The notes under the pieces were generated by a model. That model searched no databases, was not told the DNA's origin, and was given only the letters and a program-made list of their open reading frames with translations. From Ooceraea biroi (Eukaryota > Arthropoda > Insecta > Hymenoptera > Formicidae), in assembly GCF_003672135.1 (NCBI RefSeq), contig NC_039518.1, positions 4,427,376-4,491,375 of the forward strand: a DNA stretch of 64,000 bases, read 5' to 3'. Every line of letters begins with the position of its first letter. Position 1 is the stretch's first letter. Positions 1 to 9,976 of the stretch are shown here, piece after piece. The position numbers were made by a program, and so were the translations under genes.

Positions 1-2701
1 TATAAATACATATATGCATGTCCTCGAAGAGACGGCGAGCGCTCTCCGCACGCTGCCTATATATGTGCAGTAGCAGATGTTACGTACGAGTACGCTGTAC
101 GCCGCGTAGCCATCTGGTGGCGACGTCGAGTACTACGCTCCTGCTAGCGTATCCATAAACTTTACAAAGTAACTACAAGTTCGATATGCGCAAATGTGCA
201 GCCGCAAGTATCTCGATGGATTCTATCTCTATAGATTACATAATAAAAAATGAGATTTATATAGCAGACTACTGCTATATAAAGCTTATACATAATATAC
301 ACTGACTAAAACTAAAATGTAATCCACATATTTACTTTCTGATATCAGAGCTGAGGAGAGCTATTATTAAAGATATTTCGTACGGGAAACAATTGTAGAA
401 CTCGATAACATTAACTTAAACATCTATTCCGGATATTTAATCTCGCATATAATCAACGAAATGTATGTATAAAACAAAACACTATACTAAATATAAAAAG
501 AAGAAATATCTTTCGAGGAAACAATCATCATTAAAACATTATGTACTTGGTGTATATAATTAGTCATTAGGTTTACTCTTATATATAATTAACAACCTCT
601 ATACATTAAACCAAACCCTTTGATATACATAAAAAACGTTAATTAATATGAGAGGGAAGATTATTCTTGGAAGAAAAAAATGAAACATGTACACAACATT
701 ATGGACTTACGTGTAACTAATTAATGATGTTTAGTGTCGTATATGATTAAGAAACTCAGTGCATTTAATTTAATTTTCAAATCGAAAGACTTTTACCTAA
801 TTTAATAACATAGAAATTATTAATTAACCATATCAAAATTGTTACATACACACACAGAGATCTTATTTCAATTTGTCTAACGGTTGAACTTTTCAATTTT
901 ATTACAAAAGTATTAATAATATCAAAATGCCAAACACGTATAATTTTACAAGTAGAGCTACTAATACTTAATATATAAATTTTATTTGTTTAACTTTACC
1001 TGTTTCATCGTTAAAAACATTCATCTTATTAAAATTATAACAAATGCCCCATAAGAAATTCACGCATTCAGTTCAACAGGCATTACATCATACAATTAAT
1101 TATTTTATTTTATCATGCAATTATTTTTCATTACATAAGCAATTTGTTTATCAATTTTCACATATTACAAACCTGGTAAAAATTAGATCATCGCGCGCGG
1201 TTTATCGACATAATCAATTTTAATAACAAGAATTTTAATTAAGTAAATAGTTTATGGTATTGTTAAGTAATTAGTTTTCTCTTAAATTAATATAACCTAA
1301 TAAAGATATCGCGAATCCGCCTGCGATGTCTTTTTCAGAATCGTTTCTAGTTGTTTCGTTTCTAGTTGAACTTTCAAAAGGTATTAACATTTGTTTACAT
1401 TGTAAAATAACTACCTTTGCCATTTGTTGAGATATCGCGAATCCGCTTGCGCTGTCTTTTTCAAAATCGTTTCTAGTTGTTTCGTTTCTAGTTGAACTTT
1501 CAAAAGGTATTAACATTTGTTTACATTGTAAAATAACTACCTTTGCCATTTGTTGAGATATCGCGAATCCGCTTGCGCTGTCTTTTTCAAAATCGTTTCT
1601 AGTTGTTTCGTTTCTAGTTGAACTTTCAAAAGTTATTAACATTTGTGTAAATAAAAAATAGCTAACTTTGCCATTTGTTAAGATATCGCGAATCCGCTTT
1701 CGCTATCTTTTTCAGAATCGTTCGTAGTTGTTTCGTTTCGTTTGTAGTTGAACCGTTCAAAAGATATTAACATTTGTTTAAATAAAAAATAGCTAACTTT
1801 GCCATTTGTTAAGATATCGCGAATTCACTTACGCTATCTTATTCAGATCGTTTCTAGTTGTTTCGTTTGTAGTTGAACTGTCAAAAGTTATTAACATTTG
1901 TTTAAATGCAAAATAGCTAACTTTGTTGAAAATGGCTAAATTTGTTGAGATATCGCGACCGCTTGCGGCGTCTTCTTTAGGATCTTTTGTAATTTGTAGT
2001 GCTTTTCGTTTCGTTTGTAGTTGAAACGTTCGAAAATTATAAACAATTTAACAATGTGCAAAACGCTTTGCCATTTGTTGTAGAGAGAAAGAGAGATTTC
2101 TTATAATACTTGGTCTAGCAGCGCCAAGTATTTTGTACTAACTAAATATTATTTAATTTCAATAAAATGTTTACATTTTGTAGTGTAACCTCTGTTATGT
2201 TTTTCTATTACGTTTTCTATACCTTCCATTGTTAGAATTCAAAAAAATTAAAATCCAAGTGATAAATGAAAGCTACTACCACTAGCGTTGGAAGAGGAAG
2301 ATCCTTGAATGACAATAAAAAGATATGTATCACTTAGTTTTTATTTGTTAAAAGTAGTTGTACAACAATAATTTTTCAAGACAATATATACATATATTCT
2401 GTTTGTAATTGATAAGATACTATCTCTTGAGTTTTTTAAATAGTTGTACAATAATTACTTTTCGAGATAATACATTCTCTCTGCAATTTGCGCAATGTGA
2501 AGATTTCATAGATTTTGGTGAAAAAATACTCTAATAATATTTAAAGAGAATTTTCTCAAAAGGTCTGAAGACAATATTTTAAAATATTAAAGATACTACT
2601 ACTGAAATTTATTGAAAGCACAAAGATATTTTAAGGGGTTACATACCTCCAGAATTTTCAAAAAATCGATGTTTTTTGTTTACTGATTTTATATACAGGG
2701 T
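1..2701. repeat. 2.7-kb direct repeat, copy A
   Basis: This AT-rich segment is nearly identical to 31883-34708, in the same orientation and about 32 kb away. The match begins at the first base of the window, so the repeat probably extends further left. It ends at the sequence TACAGGGT, after which the two copies diverge (GGTCCAC here, ATTTTCTAAG in copy B). Copy B is about 125 bp longer, mainly because of extra units in the internal tandem array. No convincing gene lies inside. It could be a dispersed repeat family, an old transposon body or a segmental duplication. Confidence 0.9.
1304..2060. repeat. 126-bp tandem array in copy A
   Basis: About six units of roughly 126 bp, each beginning near GATATCGCGAATCCGC and containing TTTCGTTTCTAGTTGAAC. 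Unit starts lie near 1304, 1430, 1556, 1681, 1813 and 1957. The first three are nearly identical and the later ones degenerate. Because 126 is divisible by three, the minus strand stays open for 123 codons across the first units (1642 down to 1271) with a 42-residue repeat. The frame is lost in the later units, so I do not call a gene. Confidence 0.9.
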
Positions 2702-3182
2702 GGTCCACTTAAATCGATCATCTTAGATATTTCACTTGTTGTTGATGATACAAAAAAATGTCTAAGGGAAAAGTTGCACCGTTCGAAGGGGCTATCATGA
2801 TGACAGAACAAAAATTGTTTTAAGGCTATTTTTTCGGAGATTCAAAGGTCAAGATAATCTTTTTTAATGGAACTACATATTTTTGTTTGCGCAATTTTAT
2901 AGCCAACATCGAGAGGAGTTCAGCAACCTATGATAACATGACCTTTAAATGATCTTGAACGCGGGAAACAGAAAAATCAAACTTTATGCTCTTCAACACA
3001 AAAATTTATTTAAGGAGGTGTTAGAAATGATGTCCCTCGACTTCAATACATTTCCTAATACGATGCACAAATGATACTCTTACCCTTTCTATCATTTCTG
3101 AATTTATATTAGCACATGCATTCAAAATGCGCTCTCTCATGTTCTCTTGTGTAGTTGGTACATCATTGTAAACAGTGTTCTT
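2694..3182 (-). mobile_element. Tc1/mariner-type transposon, 3' end
   Basis: The minus strand carries a transposase C-terminus followed by about 330 bp of AT-rich sequence. It ends at TATATACAGGGTGGTCCAC, the kind of terminus common in insect mariner-type elements, at the edge of the 2.7-kb repeat. The 5' part is missing, because the sequence changes to a 148-bp tandem repeat beyond about 3190. It is therefore a truncated relic. Confidence 0.65.
3021..3182 (-). pseudogene. Mariner-like transposase, C-terminal fragment
   Basis: The minus strand is open for 53 codons, ending in TAA at 3023-3021. It reads YNDVPTTQENMRERILNAC, then a stretch ending RIRKCIEVEGHHF. This pattern (PTT.ENM..RI..AC, ...ERVR..F..R...CIE..G.HF) is typical of the last 50 residues of insect Tc1/mariner (DDE) transposases, where they follow the catalytic domain. 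No catalytic residues are present in this fragment. It has no start codon of its own and is broken upstream, so it is a relic. Confidence 0.7.
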
Positions 3183-3212
3183 TCGCAATTATCTTTGAAA
3201 AATAGTTTTTTC

Positions 3213-4316
3213 GCGATATCGCGAACGGAGCGTCCTAGAGGGTTCGTTCAGGGCCCATTCGACGAGGATTTTCGAGCCGCGTCGAATGATGCCAGAAACA
3301 ACCCTCTATCTCTCATAGTTTCTGAGATATTCGCAATTTTCTTTATAAATGGTTTTTACTAGGGATGTGCCGGATATCCGGCAAGTATCCGGTATCCGGT
3401 CTATCCGGCTACTTTTTTACTATCCGGTCGGATAGCCGAATAATGATTAGCTATCCGGCTATCCGGCGTATTCGACCATTTTTCATCCAATTGAATGGTA
3501 ATTAATTAATTATATTAAAAATTTTAAGTTTAAATAAATAATAAATTAATAATACATAAAATCGAATTCGAAACGTATATAATCGTGTAAAAGATACATT
3601 GATAAAAGTCCGAGCCATAAAACAATGCAGTGCAAATGTTTGGTTAGTAATAGGAGTACTGACGTATCGATATGACTTACCGATTATATTGGATCGATAA
3701 TGATGATTGATATCGACCCAACAGGTAAATCATGTCGATACGTCAGGGCAGCTGCTATTACCAAGCGAATTTTGTATTACCACATTGTGCTCTGTAGGAA
3801 TAAAACAACTAGAAGCACAAGCAAGCGCTTGCTGCATTTGCTTAAAAAATAGTTCAAATGGTTCATATCATCAATAATATCAATATAATATAGTCAATTG
3901 TGTGCGAAATAAGTAAAATGTATATATAACTTTAATTGTAATCTTTTCTTAATGTAAAACATAATTAAATTAATTTTTTTAATTTTTCGCGTAATTGCCG
4001 GATAATATCCGGTTATCCGGTAGCAATAAGTACCGAATTATCTGGTATCCGGTTATCCGGCGAATTCACTATCCGGCACATCCCTAGTTTTTACGCGATA
4101 TCTCGCGAATGGATCGTTCTAGAGGGTTCGTTCAGGACCCATTCGACGGGGATTTTCGAGCCGCGTCGAATGCTGCCAGAAATAATCCTCTATCTCTCAT
4201 AGTTTCCGAGATATTCGCAATTTTCTTTGACAAACAGTTTTTTCGCGATATCTCGCGAACGGAGCGTCCTAGAGGGTTCGTTCAGAGCCCATTCGACGGG
4301 GTGTTCGAGCCGCAAT
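3213..4316. repeat. 148-bp tandem repeat interrupted by a transposon
   Basis: Units start with CGCGATATCTCGCGAACG and contain CCTAGAGGGTTCGTTCAG, CGAGCCGCGTCGAATG and CTCTATCTCTCATAGTTTC. Unit 1 is 3212-3359, unit 2 begins at 4095, and unit 3 begins near 4244 and is cut short at 4316. The end of an earlier unit is visible just before 3212. Removing the 727-bp insertion and one copy of its target duplication restores the 148-bp spacing. Confidence 0.85.
3360..4086. mobile_element. Non-autonomous hAT-like element, 727 bp
   Basis: It begins TAGGGATGTGCCGG and ends CCGGCACATCCCTA, a perfect 14-bp terminal inverted repeat, and ATCCGG motifs are scattered near both ends. It is flanked by a perfect 8-bp direct duplication GTTTTTAC (3352-3359 and 4087-4094). 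An 8-bp target duplication with short inverted ends is the hAT signature. No transposase is encoded, so it would be mobilised in trans. An internal inverted repeat of about 41 bp (3640-3681 against 3724-3764, containing TGACGTATCGA) may be a nested hairpin element. Confidence 0.85.
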
Positions 4317-4439
4317 GAGTACCCTATATATTAAAAGACCGACTGCTGCTGCTGCAATCTAGGAATAGAAAAATGTACTGCACAAACGACGACGACGGTA
4401 ATGATAACGACGTTTCTTAATCGAAAATTTTCTAATTTC

Positions 4440-4672
4440 AGACTTTACATCGTAATATCTGCACTCGTAATGCACATAGAAAAAAAAATAAAAAAACTTT
4501 TCTTATATAATTCGACCCCAAGCTATCCATTGAGGTTACTCTGAAAATGATCTTTTCAGAGGTTATTAAGATCTGATAATCTAAGCGTGTCTGAAAACGT
4601 CGCTTTGCGTAAAGATACCCGGTCGGTCTCGCTGCGCGCATACTTGGCGCGAGACACTACCGTGTCTCTTGA
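4440..4672. repeat. 230-bp direct repeat, copy 1
   Basis: About 90% identical to 5539-5768, from CATCGTAATATCTGCACTCG to the end GACACTACCGTGTCTCTTGA. A short third piece of the same end (about 5339-5360) follows the minisatellite between the copies. Each full copy lies just upstream of, or overlaps the start of, a coding-like stretch (4587-5021 and 5842-6688). It lacks TG...CA ends, so there is no direct support for an LTR. Confidence 0.85.
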
Positions 4673-5021
4673 CAACAATTTAGTAAAAGAACGTGCGCAA
4701 CAACGAAAACGTTATTTCATAAATTCTGAGCATGAACGAGAAAGACAACAAGAATTATCTTCTGATCGTAAGTGGCTTTATAATAAGCGATATTATCAGA
4801 AAAGAAAGTCTAATTCGATACTTAAAAATAAAAATCATATTACCGAAAATATTTGTAAAAAGTATGTCAAAATTCGAGCGAGGAATTTTATAAAAATTCG
4901 CGATTCTTCGGAAGTATTCGTAAAAAATATTTTAGACAAGCTCAATATTACAGATTGCAGCAAAGGTTATATTGAAAAACGATATGAAGTTGAAAAGTCA
5001 TACGCTGGTGTATGCATCTAA
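4587..5021 (+). CDS. Hypothetical basic protein, 144 aa
   Basis: The family is not recognised. The predicted protein is rich in Lys, Arg, Asn and Tyr, with a charged N-terminal half (KERAQQRKRYF) and a likely helical stretch in the middle. No catalytic motif, zinc finger or signal peptide is seen. The first 29 codons lie inside the 230-bp repeat, so the true start could be downstream or on another exon. A minisatellite begins just after the stop. It may be a fragment of a mobile-element protein or a chance ORF. A similarity search and RNA data would decide. Confidence 0.3.
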   Translation: MSENVALRKDTRSVSLRAYLARDTTVSLDNNLVKERAQQRKRYFINSEHERERQQELSSDRKWLYNKRYYQKRKSNSILKNKNHITENICKKYVKIRARNFIKIRDSSEVFVKNILDKLNITDCSKGYIEKRYEVEKSYAGVCI

Positions 5022-5045
5022 GAGACTGTAATATTCGTAATATAT

Positions 5046-5332
5046 AACGTACATATCTACGTACATACTCACGTCCATACACACATACATACACACTTGA
5101 ATACACGTACATATCTACGTACATATACACGTACATACACACGTGCATACACACGTGCATACTCACGTACATACACGCGTATATGCACATGTACATTCAC
5201 ACGTACATACCTACGTACATACACACGTACATACAGACGTACATATCTACGTACATCCTCACCTACATACACACGTACATACTCACGTACATACTCACGT
5301 ACATACACACGTACATACACGTACATACACAC
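5046..5332. repeat. Minisatellite of ACGTACATACAC-type units
   Basis: A 12-bp unit with the core ACGTACATAC recurs about 23 times, with variants such as ACGTACATATCT and ACGTGCATAC. All six frames are open over parts of it, which explains the His/Thr/Tyr-rich ORFs in the region. None of them is a gene. Confidence 0.95.
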
Positions 5333-5538
5333 GATAGAGGGACACTACCGTGTCTCTTGATGAAGTGTGATCGATAATGAAGTTAACATTATCGACTCTA
5401 CACTTACGAGTCATCTCGAGCCATCTAGCGTCGAAACTACCGAACTGTACATTTTTCCTCCTTTCCGCGAGCCCCTCTTGCCCTCACTTTACGCAGGAGG
5501 AGAAAACGGAGTATCTTAAGCGTGAAATCATCATATTC

Positions 5539-5768
5539 GACTTTTGCATCGTAATATTTGCACTCGTAATGCACATAGAAAAAAATAAAAAAATTTTCTT
5601 ATATAATTCGACCCCAAGCTATTCATTGAGGTTACTTTGAAAATGATCTTTTCAGAGGTTATTAAGATCTGATAATCTAAGCGTGTCTGCAAACGTCGCT
5701 TCGCGTAACGATACCCGGTCGGTTTCGTTGCGCGTATACTTGGTGCGAGACACTACCGTGTCTCTTGA
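5539..5768. repeat. 230-bp direct repeat, copy 2
   Basis: Partner of 4440-4672. It ends GACACTACCGTGTCTCTTGA, 73 bp before the ATG at 5842. Differences from copy 1 are mostly single substitutions and A-run length changes. Confidence 0.85.
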
Positions 5769-5841
5769 TATGTAATATGATTTTATAATTCGATTGTTTA
5801 TAATTTTATAAATAGAGAACTGCGCAACAGTTAAAGAAGCT

Positions 5842-6688
5842 ATGGACAAACATAAAAAACAGCAACAAAGGGATGCAATAACGAAGGAAAGACAGTCACG
5901 AATGGCGACTGGTGGAGGATCTGAAGAATCGGAAGCGAATATCGATCCCGACGTTGCTCTCATCGCACCTAACCTTATAAGAACTGCTCCAGTCTTATTT
6001 ACGTCGAATATGACAGAAGAAGAAATTAATGGTATTTATACAATAGTAACTTCTAAATACATTAAGACTTATAGGGGGGAGTATAATTGCAAGTATCAGC
6101 TTTTGACATTAACATGGCATAATGATTATCGCGGTTTAAGTTTAAGTAGTTTCACTTTATTAATTCCTCCTTTTCATTTATTTCTCAAATCTTTTGTACT
6201 AATTACTGCTCCATTATTGTTAGTCTTTCCTGCATTTCAAACAAGTACGATGCTGTGTTTGACTTAACTGCAGATAATCTCCAATTATTGAATGATGAGG
6301 ATGAGCCAGCAGAGAATAATATAGCAACTGTTAATTGCAAAGGTATTTATCATAATTCTATACATGTTTCAACGTAATCAGTATATATTAATATATCTTT
6401 TGCAAACATGAAATTGCAATAAAACTTTCTCTTACAGATACATCTACTACTCGAGACAACAGAGAGCAACGTGATGACAAAAAAAGATAATGACACAAAA
6501 GGAACAGTTAGCTGCTGTTCAATTAACGCATGAAAAAAATTGCTGTTTTGAAAGAACATTTAATAGAAATGAATCGGCTTCAATTCAAGCATGCAAAAGA
6601 ACTACACGAAAAAGACCTACAGAAAAGGAAAGCAAGATTTAGGAATGTGGAATTGCAGCAGAAAGAAAATATAGAGCCTGATATGTAA
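5842..6688 (+). pseudogene. Zeste/Myb-SANT-like DNA-binding protein relic
   Basis: The pieces resemble the C-terminal half of insect zeste-like Myb/SANT proteins, often linked to Harbinger-type elements. After the DNA-binding domain these have a basic stretch ending in ATGGG, an acidic linker and a long coiled coil. Exon 1 (5842 to about 6027) contains RQSRMATGGG then SNMTEEEING. Exon 2 (about 6240-6342) encodes an acidic stretch including LLNDEDEPAENN and ends at a GT donor. Exon 3 follows CTTACAG at 6437 and encodes a Lys/Glu-rich coiled coil (KELHEKDLQKRKARF), with stop TAA at 6686-6688. The Myb/SANT domain itself is not visible upstream, where the 230-bp repeat lies instead. Two frameshifts fall in A-runs of exon 3, through decay or sequencing error. 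Confidence 0.5.
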
Positions 6689-7374
6689 TTGATATAAAGG
6701 AAATGGAAGATGACAACGATAGGAAGTGGTAAACATATTTTTTTACTTGCATCTAACTACTGCTGCTACAACTTATATGTATTTATGTTATGTTTATGTT
6801 TTCTTGTTATGTTTACGATACAATTTCTTTGCGATTCTATTAGTTCCTAAAAAGTATTATAATAGTATTGTATTGTTATAAAAAAAATGAGAAAAATATA
6901 AACTACATGGGAGACCCGAACTCAAACGGGATAGCATCCTCATACAAACGGAGTCAATAAAAATGTCGATACCTGCAATACTGACAATTAGAAGTGCGCG
7001 CACAGCAAAGGATAAACATTTTCGTTATTTTATCTGAGGAAACAAGCCAGAGATTGTTCGGACAAAAATTAATATTTCTGTTTAATTTTTAATATTTCAC
7101 ATATATTTTATTTACATTCCGGAATAATGTGGAAATTATTTAGGTTGTGAAAATTGTCGCCATTACGGGTAAAAGATTGTTCATAGAAAGTATTCGTATA
7201 GGTACTAATCCGTTTATTCTGAAAGAGAAATAACAATTGTTTGGTCAAGTGTTGTATCGTTGAGAAATAAAGAATCATACAATAAGCAGGACACATTTCG
7301 TGAAACTTTTTTCATATATACCAAATATGTAGGCGTAAGAGAACAGCTCCTCGACGTTATCGGCGTGTAGCCAC
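6689..7374. other. AT-rich spacer, no gene seen
   Basis: AT-rich DNA between the zeste-like relic and the rDNA external spacer. Short ORFs occur without recognisable domains. The change to GC-rich rDNA is abrupt near 7340-7380. Confidence 0.6.
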
Positions 7375-7933
7375 GTTCGATCTATCGTCAGGGCACAGAT
7401 GCGCTCAGCGCACGAGAAAACTTACAAAAAGGAGAGTGAGAATGATCTTTGAAATTGAAACACGGACCAATTTCTGTGCGGAGTTTACGGTGGGACAGCC
7501 TTAATCAGGGTAGGCCGTGCTGCACCGAGTCGCGATCGTATACGTACCGACTCACGACGCTCCCGAAACTTTAAACCACACACAAACCCTGGTCATTTGG
7601 AACCGATCTTATATTTATTAAAACGAAAACGCGCGTGCGACAACGCGAGAGAGAGTGAAGTGGCTGTAGCGGCCGGCTCTCGGCGGGTCGAGCACGCTCG
7701 ATGCAAAACGCAGAACAACTTGTCGCCGACCGGCAATCACGACCGGCGGTGTTCCGTACGACACGCTACCGTCTTCTTGCCCTCTAGCCTCGCGGGTTTT
7801 ATTATAAAAGAGACGATGTTGCCCCGAGGCCTGCGGAGGAAGTGAAGGCACGCACGATCGCGCCTCGGCGCGTCGCGCTAGCTTCTCGCTTGCGCGCGCA
7901 CCGAGCGCGAGTCCGAGCTCTCTGCACGAAGCT
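7375..7933 (+). other. rDNA 5' external transcribed spacer, copy 1
   Basis: This matches 45829-46410, immediately upstream of the complete 18S gene, with small indels. Shared blocks include TTCGATCTATCG, AATTGAAACACGGACC and TTTCTGTGCGGAGTTTACGG. It leads directly into the 18S start. It should be transcribed by RNA polymerase I if the locus is active, but the 18S below is broken. The similarity stops near 7375, so the promoter and IGS repeats are missing here. Confidence 0.85.
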
Positions 7934-8769
7934 CTCTGGTTGATCCTGCCAGTAGTCATATGCTTGTCTCAAAGATTAAGCCATGCATGTCTCAGTACAT
8001 GCCGAATTAAGGTGAAACCGCGAATGGCTCATTAAATCAGTTATGGTTCATTAGATTGTACCCACATTTACTTGGATAACTGTGGTAATTCTAGAGCTAA
8101 TACATGCAAAACAGAGTCCCGACCAGTGATGGGAGGGACGCTTTTATTAGATCAAAACCAATCGGTGGCACGCGGTCCCCGTGCGCCCGCCGTTTATCCT
8201 GGTGACTCTGAATAACTTTGAGCTGATCGCACGGTCCTCGTACCGGCGACGCATCTTTCAAATGTCTACCTTATCAACTTTCGATGGTAGGTTCTGCGCC
8301 TACCATGGTTGTAACGGGTAACGGGGAATCAGGGTTCGATTCCGGAGAGGGAGCCTGAGAAACGGCTACCACATCCAAGGAAGGCAGCAGGCGCGCAAAT
8401 TACCCACTCCCGGCACGGGGAGGTAGTGACGAAAAATAACGATACGGGACTCATCCGAGGCCCCGTAATCGGAATGAGTACACTTTAAATACTTTAACGA
8501 GGATCCATTGGAGGGCAAGTCTGGTGCCAGCAGCCGCGGTAATTCTAGCTCCAATAGCGTATATTAAAGTTGTTGCGGTTAAAAAGCTCGTAATTGAATC
8601 TGTGTCGCACACCGTCGGTTCACCGCTCGCGGTGTCTAACTGGCGTGATGAGGGACGTCCTACCGGTGGGCTTAGCCTCGCGAGGGGCGGCCCAACTGAT
8701 ATCCCGTCGCGGTGCTCTTTACTGAGTGTCGAGTCGGGCCGGTACGTTTACTTTGAACAAATTAGAGTG
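7934..8769 (+). rRNA. 18S rRNA, 5' part, interrupted
   Basis: It starts at CTGGTTGATCCTGCCAG and follows the 18S sequence through GTGCCAGCAGCCGCGGTAA to TTTGAACAAATTAGAGTG. The complete copy continues from there with CTTAAGCAGGCTACC (47238 on), but here the sequence jumps to a TGTTACGTCCCGG element at 8770. Only about 836 of about 1,897 nt are present, so this copy cannot make a functional 18S. The rest of 18S does not reappear on the far side of the insert. Confidence 0.97.
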
Positions 8770-8999
8770 TGTTACGTCCCGGCTAATTTCGGCTGCAAAT
8801 TTTGGAATGCAGGACTCGGACGTGTAGCACGGGACTAGATCACTGTTTCGGGTTACCGAATCCGAGGATTCTACCCGGGGATACTCGTGATCAGAGTGAT
8901 TTCGCCAGGAGTGCAGTTCCCGCGGAAGGGTGGCAGGGTCGCCCTTTGTGAAAAATTTCGGTTCAATAAAAGGGTGGCCGATGGCGAATTTATTTGAAT

Positions 9000-9257
9000 T
9001 TACTTCCCCCTAATTAAACCGATCATTTCGTTATAACAACGCGTGCATCTATGGGCCGGTCGGTAGGTCGTTAATGATGCGGAACAATAGATACAGATTA
9101 CATCAATCACACGGGGCCCGATGTTCAATTTATGAGTCTCCGTTTTCGCGTACGCGTTATGATAGATAGGTCCGATTCGTGAGGATTTGCACTGTTCGCA
9201 TAACGCGGCTTGTGTTTCGACGTCTTTGTATCCGCGCGTGATCACGCAAAGTGCCAT
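9000..9257 (-). CDS. Cys-rich 85-aa protein, unknown element ORF B
   Basis: The family is not recognised. The protein has the cysteine pairs LCEQCKSS and ICIYCSAS, then a third pair in HRCTRCYNE, an arrangement that could bind one or two zinc ions. The frame is open upstream of the ATG for about 14 codons. The 85-residue sequence is identical in copy 2 (17538-17795) although the DNA differs at a few bases there, which hints at constraint or recent duplication. It lies downstream of ORF A on the same strand, so one transcript could carry both. Confidence 0.45.
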   Translation of the reverse strand: MALCVITRGYKDVETQAALCEQCKSSRIGPIYHNAYAKTETHKLNIGPRVIDVICIYCSASLTTYRPAHRCTRCYNEMIGLIRGK

Positions 9258-9289
9258 CGGGTTGTATGATAATGAATCAACCTCATTAG

Positions 9290-9530
9290 CTCATTAATGG
9301 ACGACTGCAATACTGTTCTGACCTTTACTTTGAATGAGTGAATCACCTTCATTAACTTATCATTAGAAAGCTGTAGTAATATTATGAATTTTAATTTGAG
9401 TGAGTCAATAACTTCATTAATTTATCATTAGAGAGCTGTGGTAATATTCTGCATTTTACTTTGAGTGAGTCAATAACTTCATTAATTTATCATTAAGCAG
9501 GCCGAGGTAAGTTGATTGGTAATAGTATGA
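9290..9530. repeat. About 70-bp tandem repeat inside copy 1
   Basis: About three units with the core TTCATTAATTTATCATTA and TTTTACTTTGAGTGAGTCAA lie between ORF A and ORF B. Copy 2 has only one unit here, which accounts for about 210 of the 220 bp by which the copies differ. The sequence GGTAAGTGAAAT on the minus strand just after ORF A looks like a splice donor, but copy 2 lacks it, so I read this as a repeat expansion, not an intron. Confidence 0.75.
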
Positions 9531-9535
9531 TAATT

Positions 9536-9976
9536 TCACTTACCGAGGGGTTCTTGGTTACTCTCGATCCAGCGCTGTACCTTGATCTCTTGTGCCAGCC
9601 TATCGTAATGAGTTCGGCGAGGGTCCCCCTCGGGAATATCCTGGCACAGAGGGTACCGCAGGTTGCATGAAATGGGGACCAGTCTCGTTGCCCACGTGAC
9701 TTCGTTGCTTCCGTTCGTGATTAGAATCACTCGGTGTGATACGACAGAGTTGCTGGTCACTCTCGGTTTCGTGAGTCGCGTTATGATGGAATTATTGTTA
9801 TTTCTGTTAGTGTCACGGTCGCGTGGTCGGAAAAGTGCCTCGTATTCTGGGTCAATGTAGTGAGGCTCGATGCCGTAATACTGCGAGACGACGGTGTTCA
9901 CTGATTCTAAGTTAGAAAATATACGAGCTAAACGTCTTGCACGGTGTTTCTTTCCTCCTCGTCTCGTTTTCGGCAT
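9536..9976 (-). CDS. Basic 146-aa protein, unknown element ORF A
   Basis: The family is not recognised. The chosen start is the ATG at 9976, giving MPKTRRGGKKHRARRLARI. The frame is open further upstream to 10204, but that part begins inside a (CA)n repeat. The N-terminus looks like a nuclear-localisation or nucleic-acid-binding tail. It is followed by YYGIEPHYIDPEYEALF, an Asn run, and a C-terminal segment with YDRLAQEIKVQRWIES. No DDE, RT or protease motif is seen. Copy 2 (17832-18299) keeps the frame with only a few residue changes. Confidence 0.45.
   Translation of the reverse strand: MPKTRRGGKKHRARRLARIFSNLESVNTVVSQYYGIEPHYIDPEYEALFRPRDRDTNRNNNNSIITRLTKPRVTSNSVVSHRVILITNGSNEVTWATRLVPISCNLRYPLCQDIPEGDPRRTHYDRLAQEIKVQRWIESNQEPLGK

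Noticed and set aside
1304..2060. Regular 126-bp repeats as a possible CRISPR array
   Set aside because: The whole unit is repeated, with no short repeat plus unique spacer pattern, and the DNA is eukaryotic.
5046..5360. Several overlapping His/Thr/Tyr-rich ORFs on both strands
   Set aside because: They are translations of the ACGTACATACAC minisatellite in all frames.
8366..8838. ORFs within 18S, such as 8524-8838
   Set aside because: They are frames through rRNA, and similar ones occur in the complete 18S.
9330..9545. Intron between ORF A and ORF B of the unknown element, with donor GGTAAGTGAAAT
   Set aside because: Copy 2 lacks this DNA because it has fewer tandem units, not because an intron was removed: the flanking joint does not restore a common frame.
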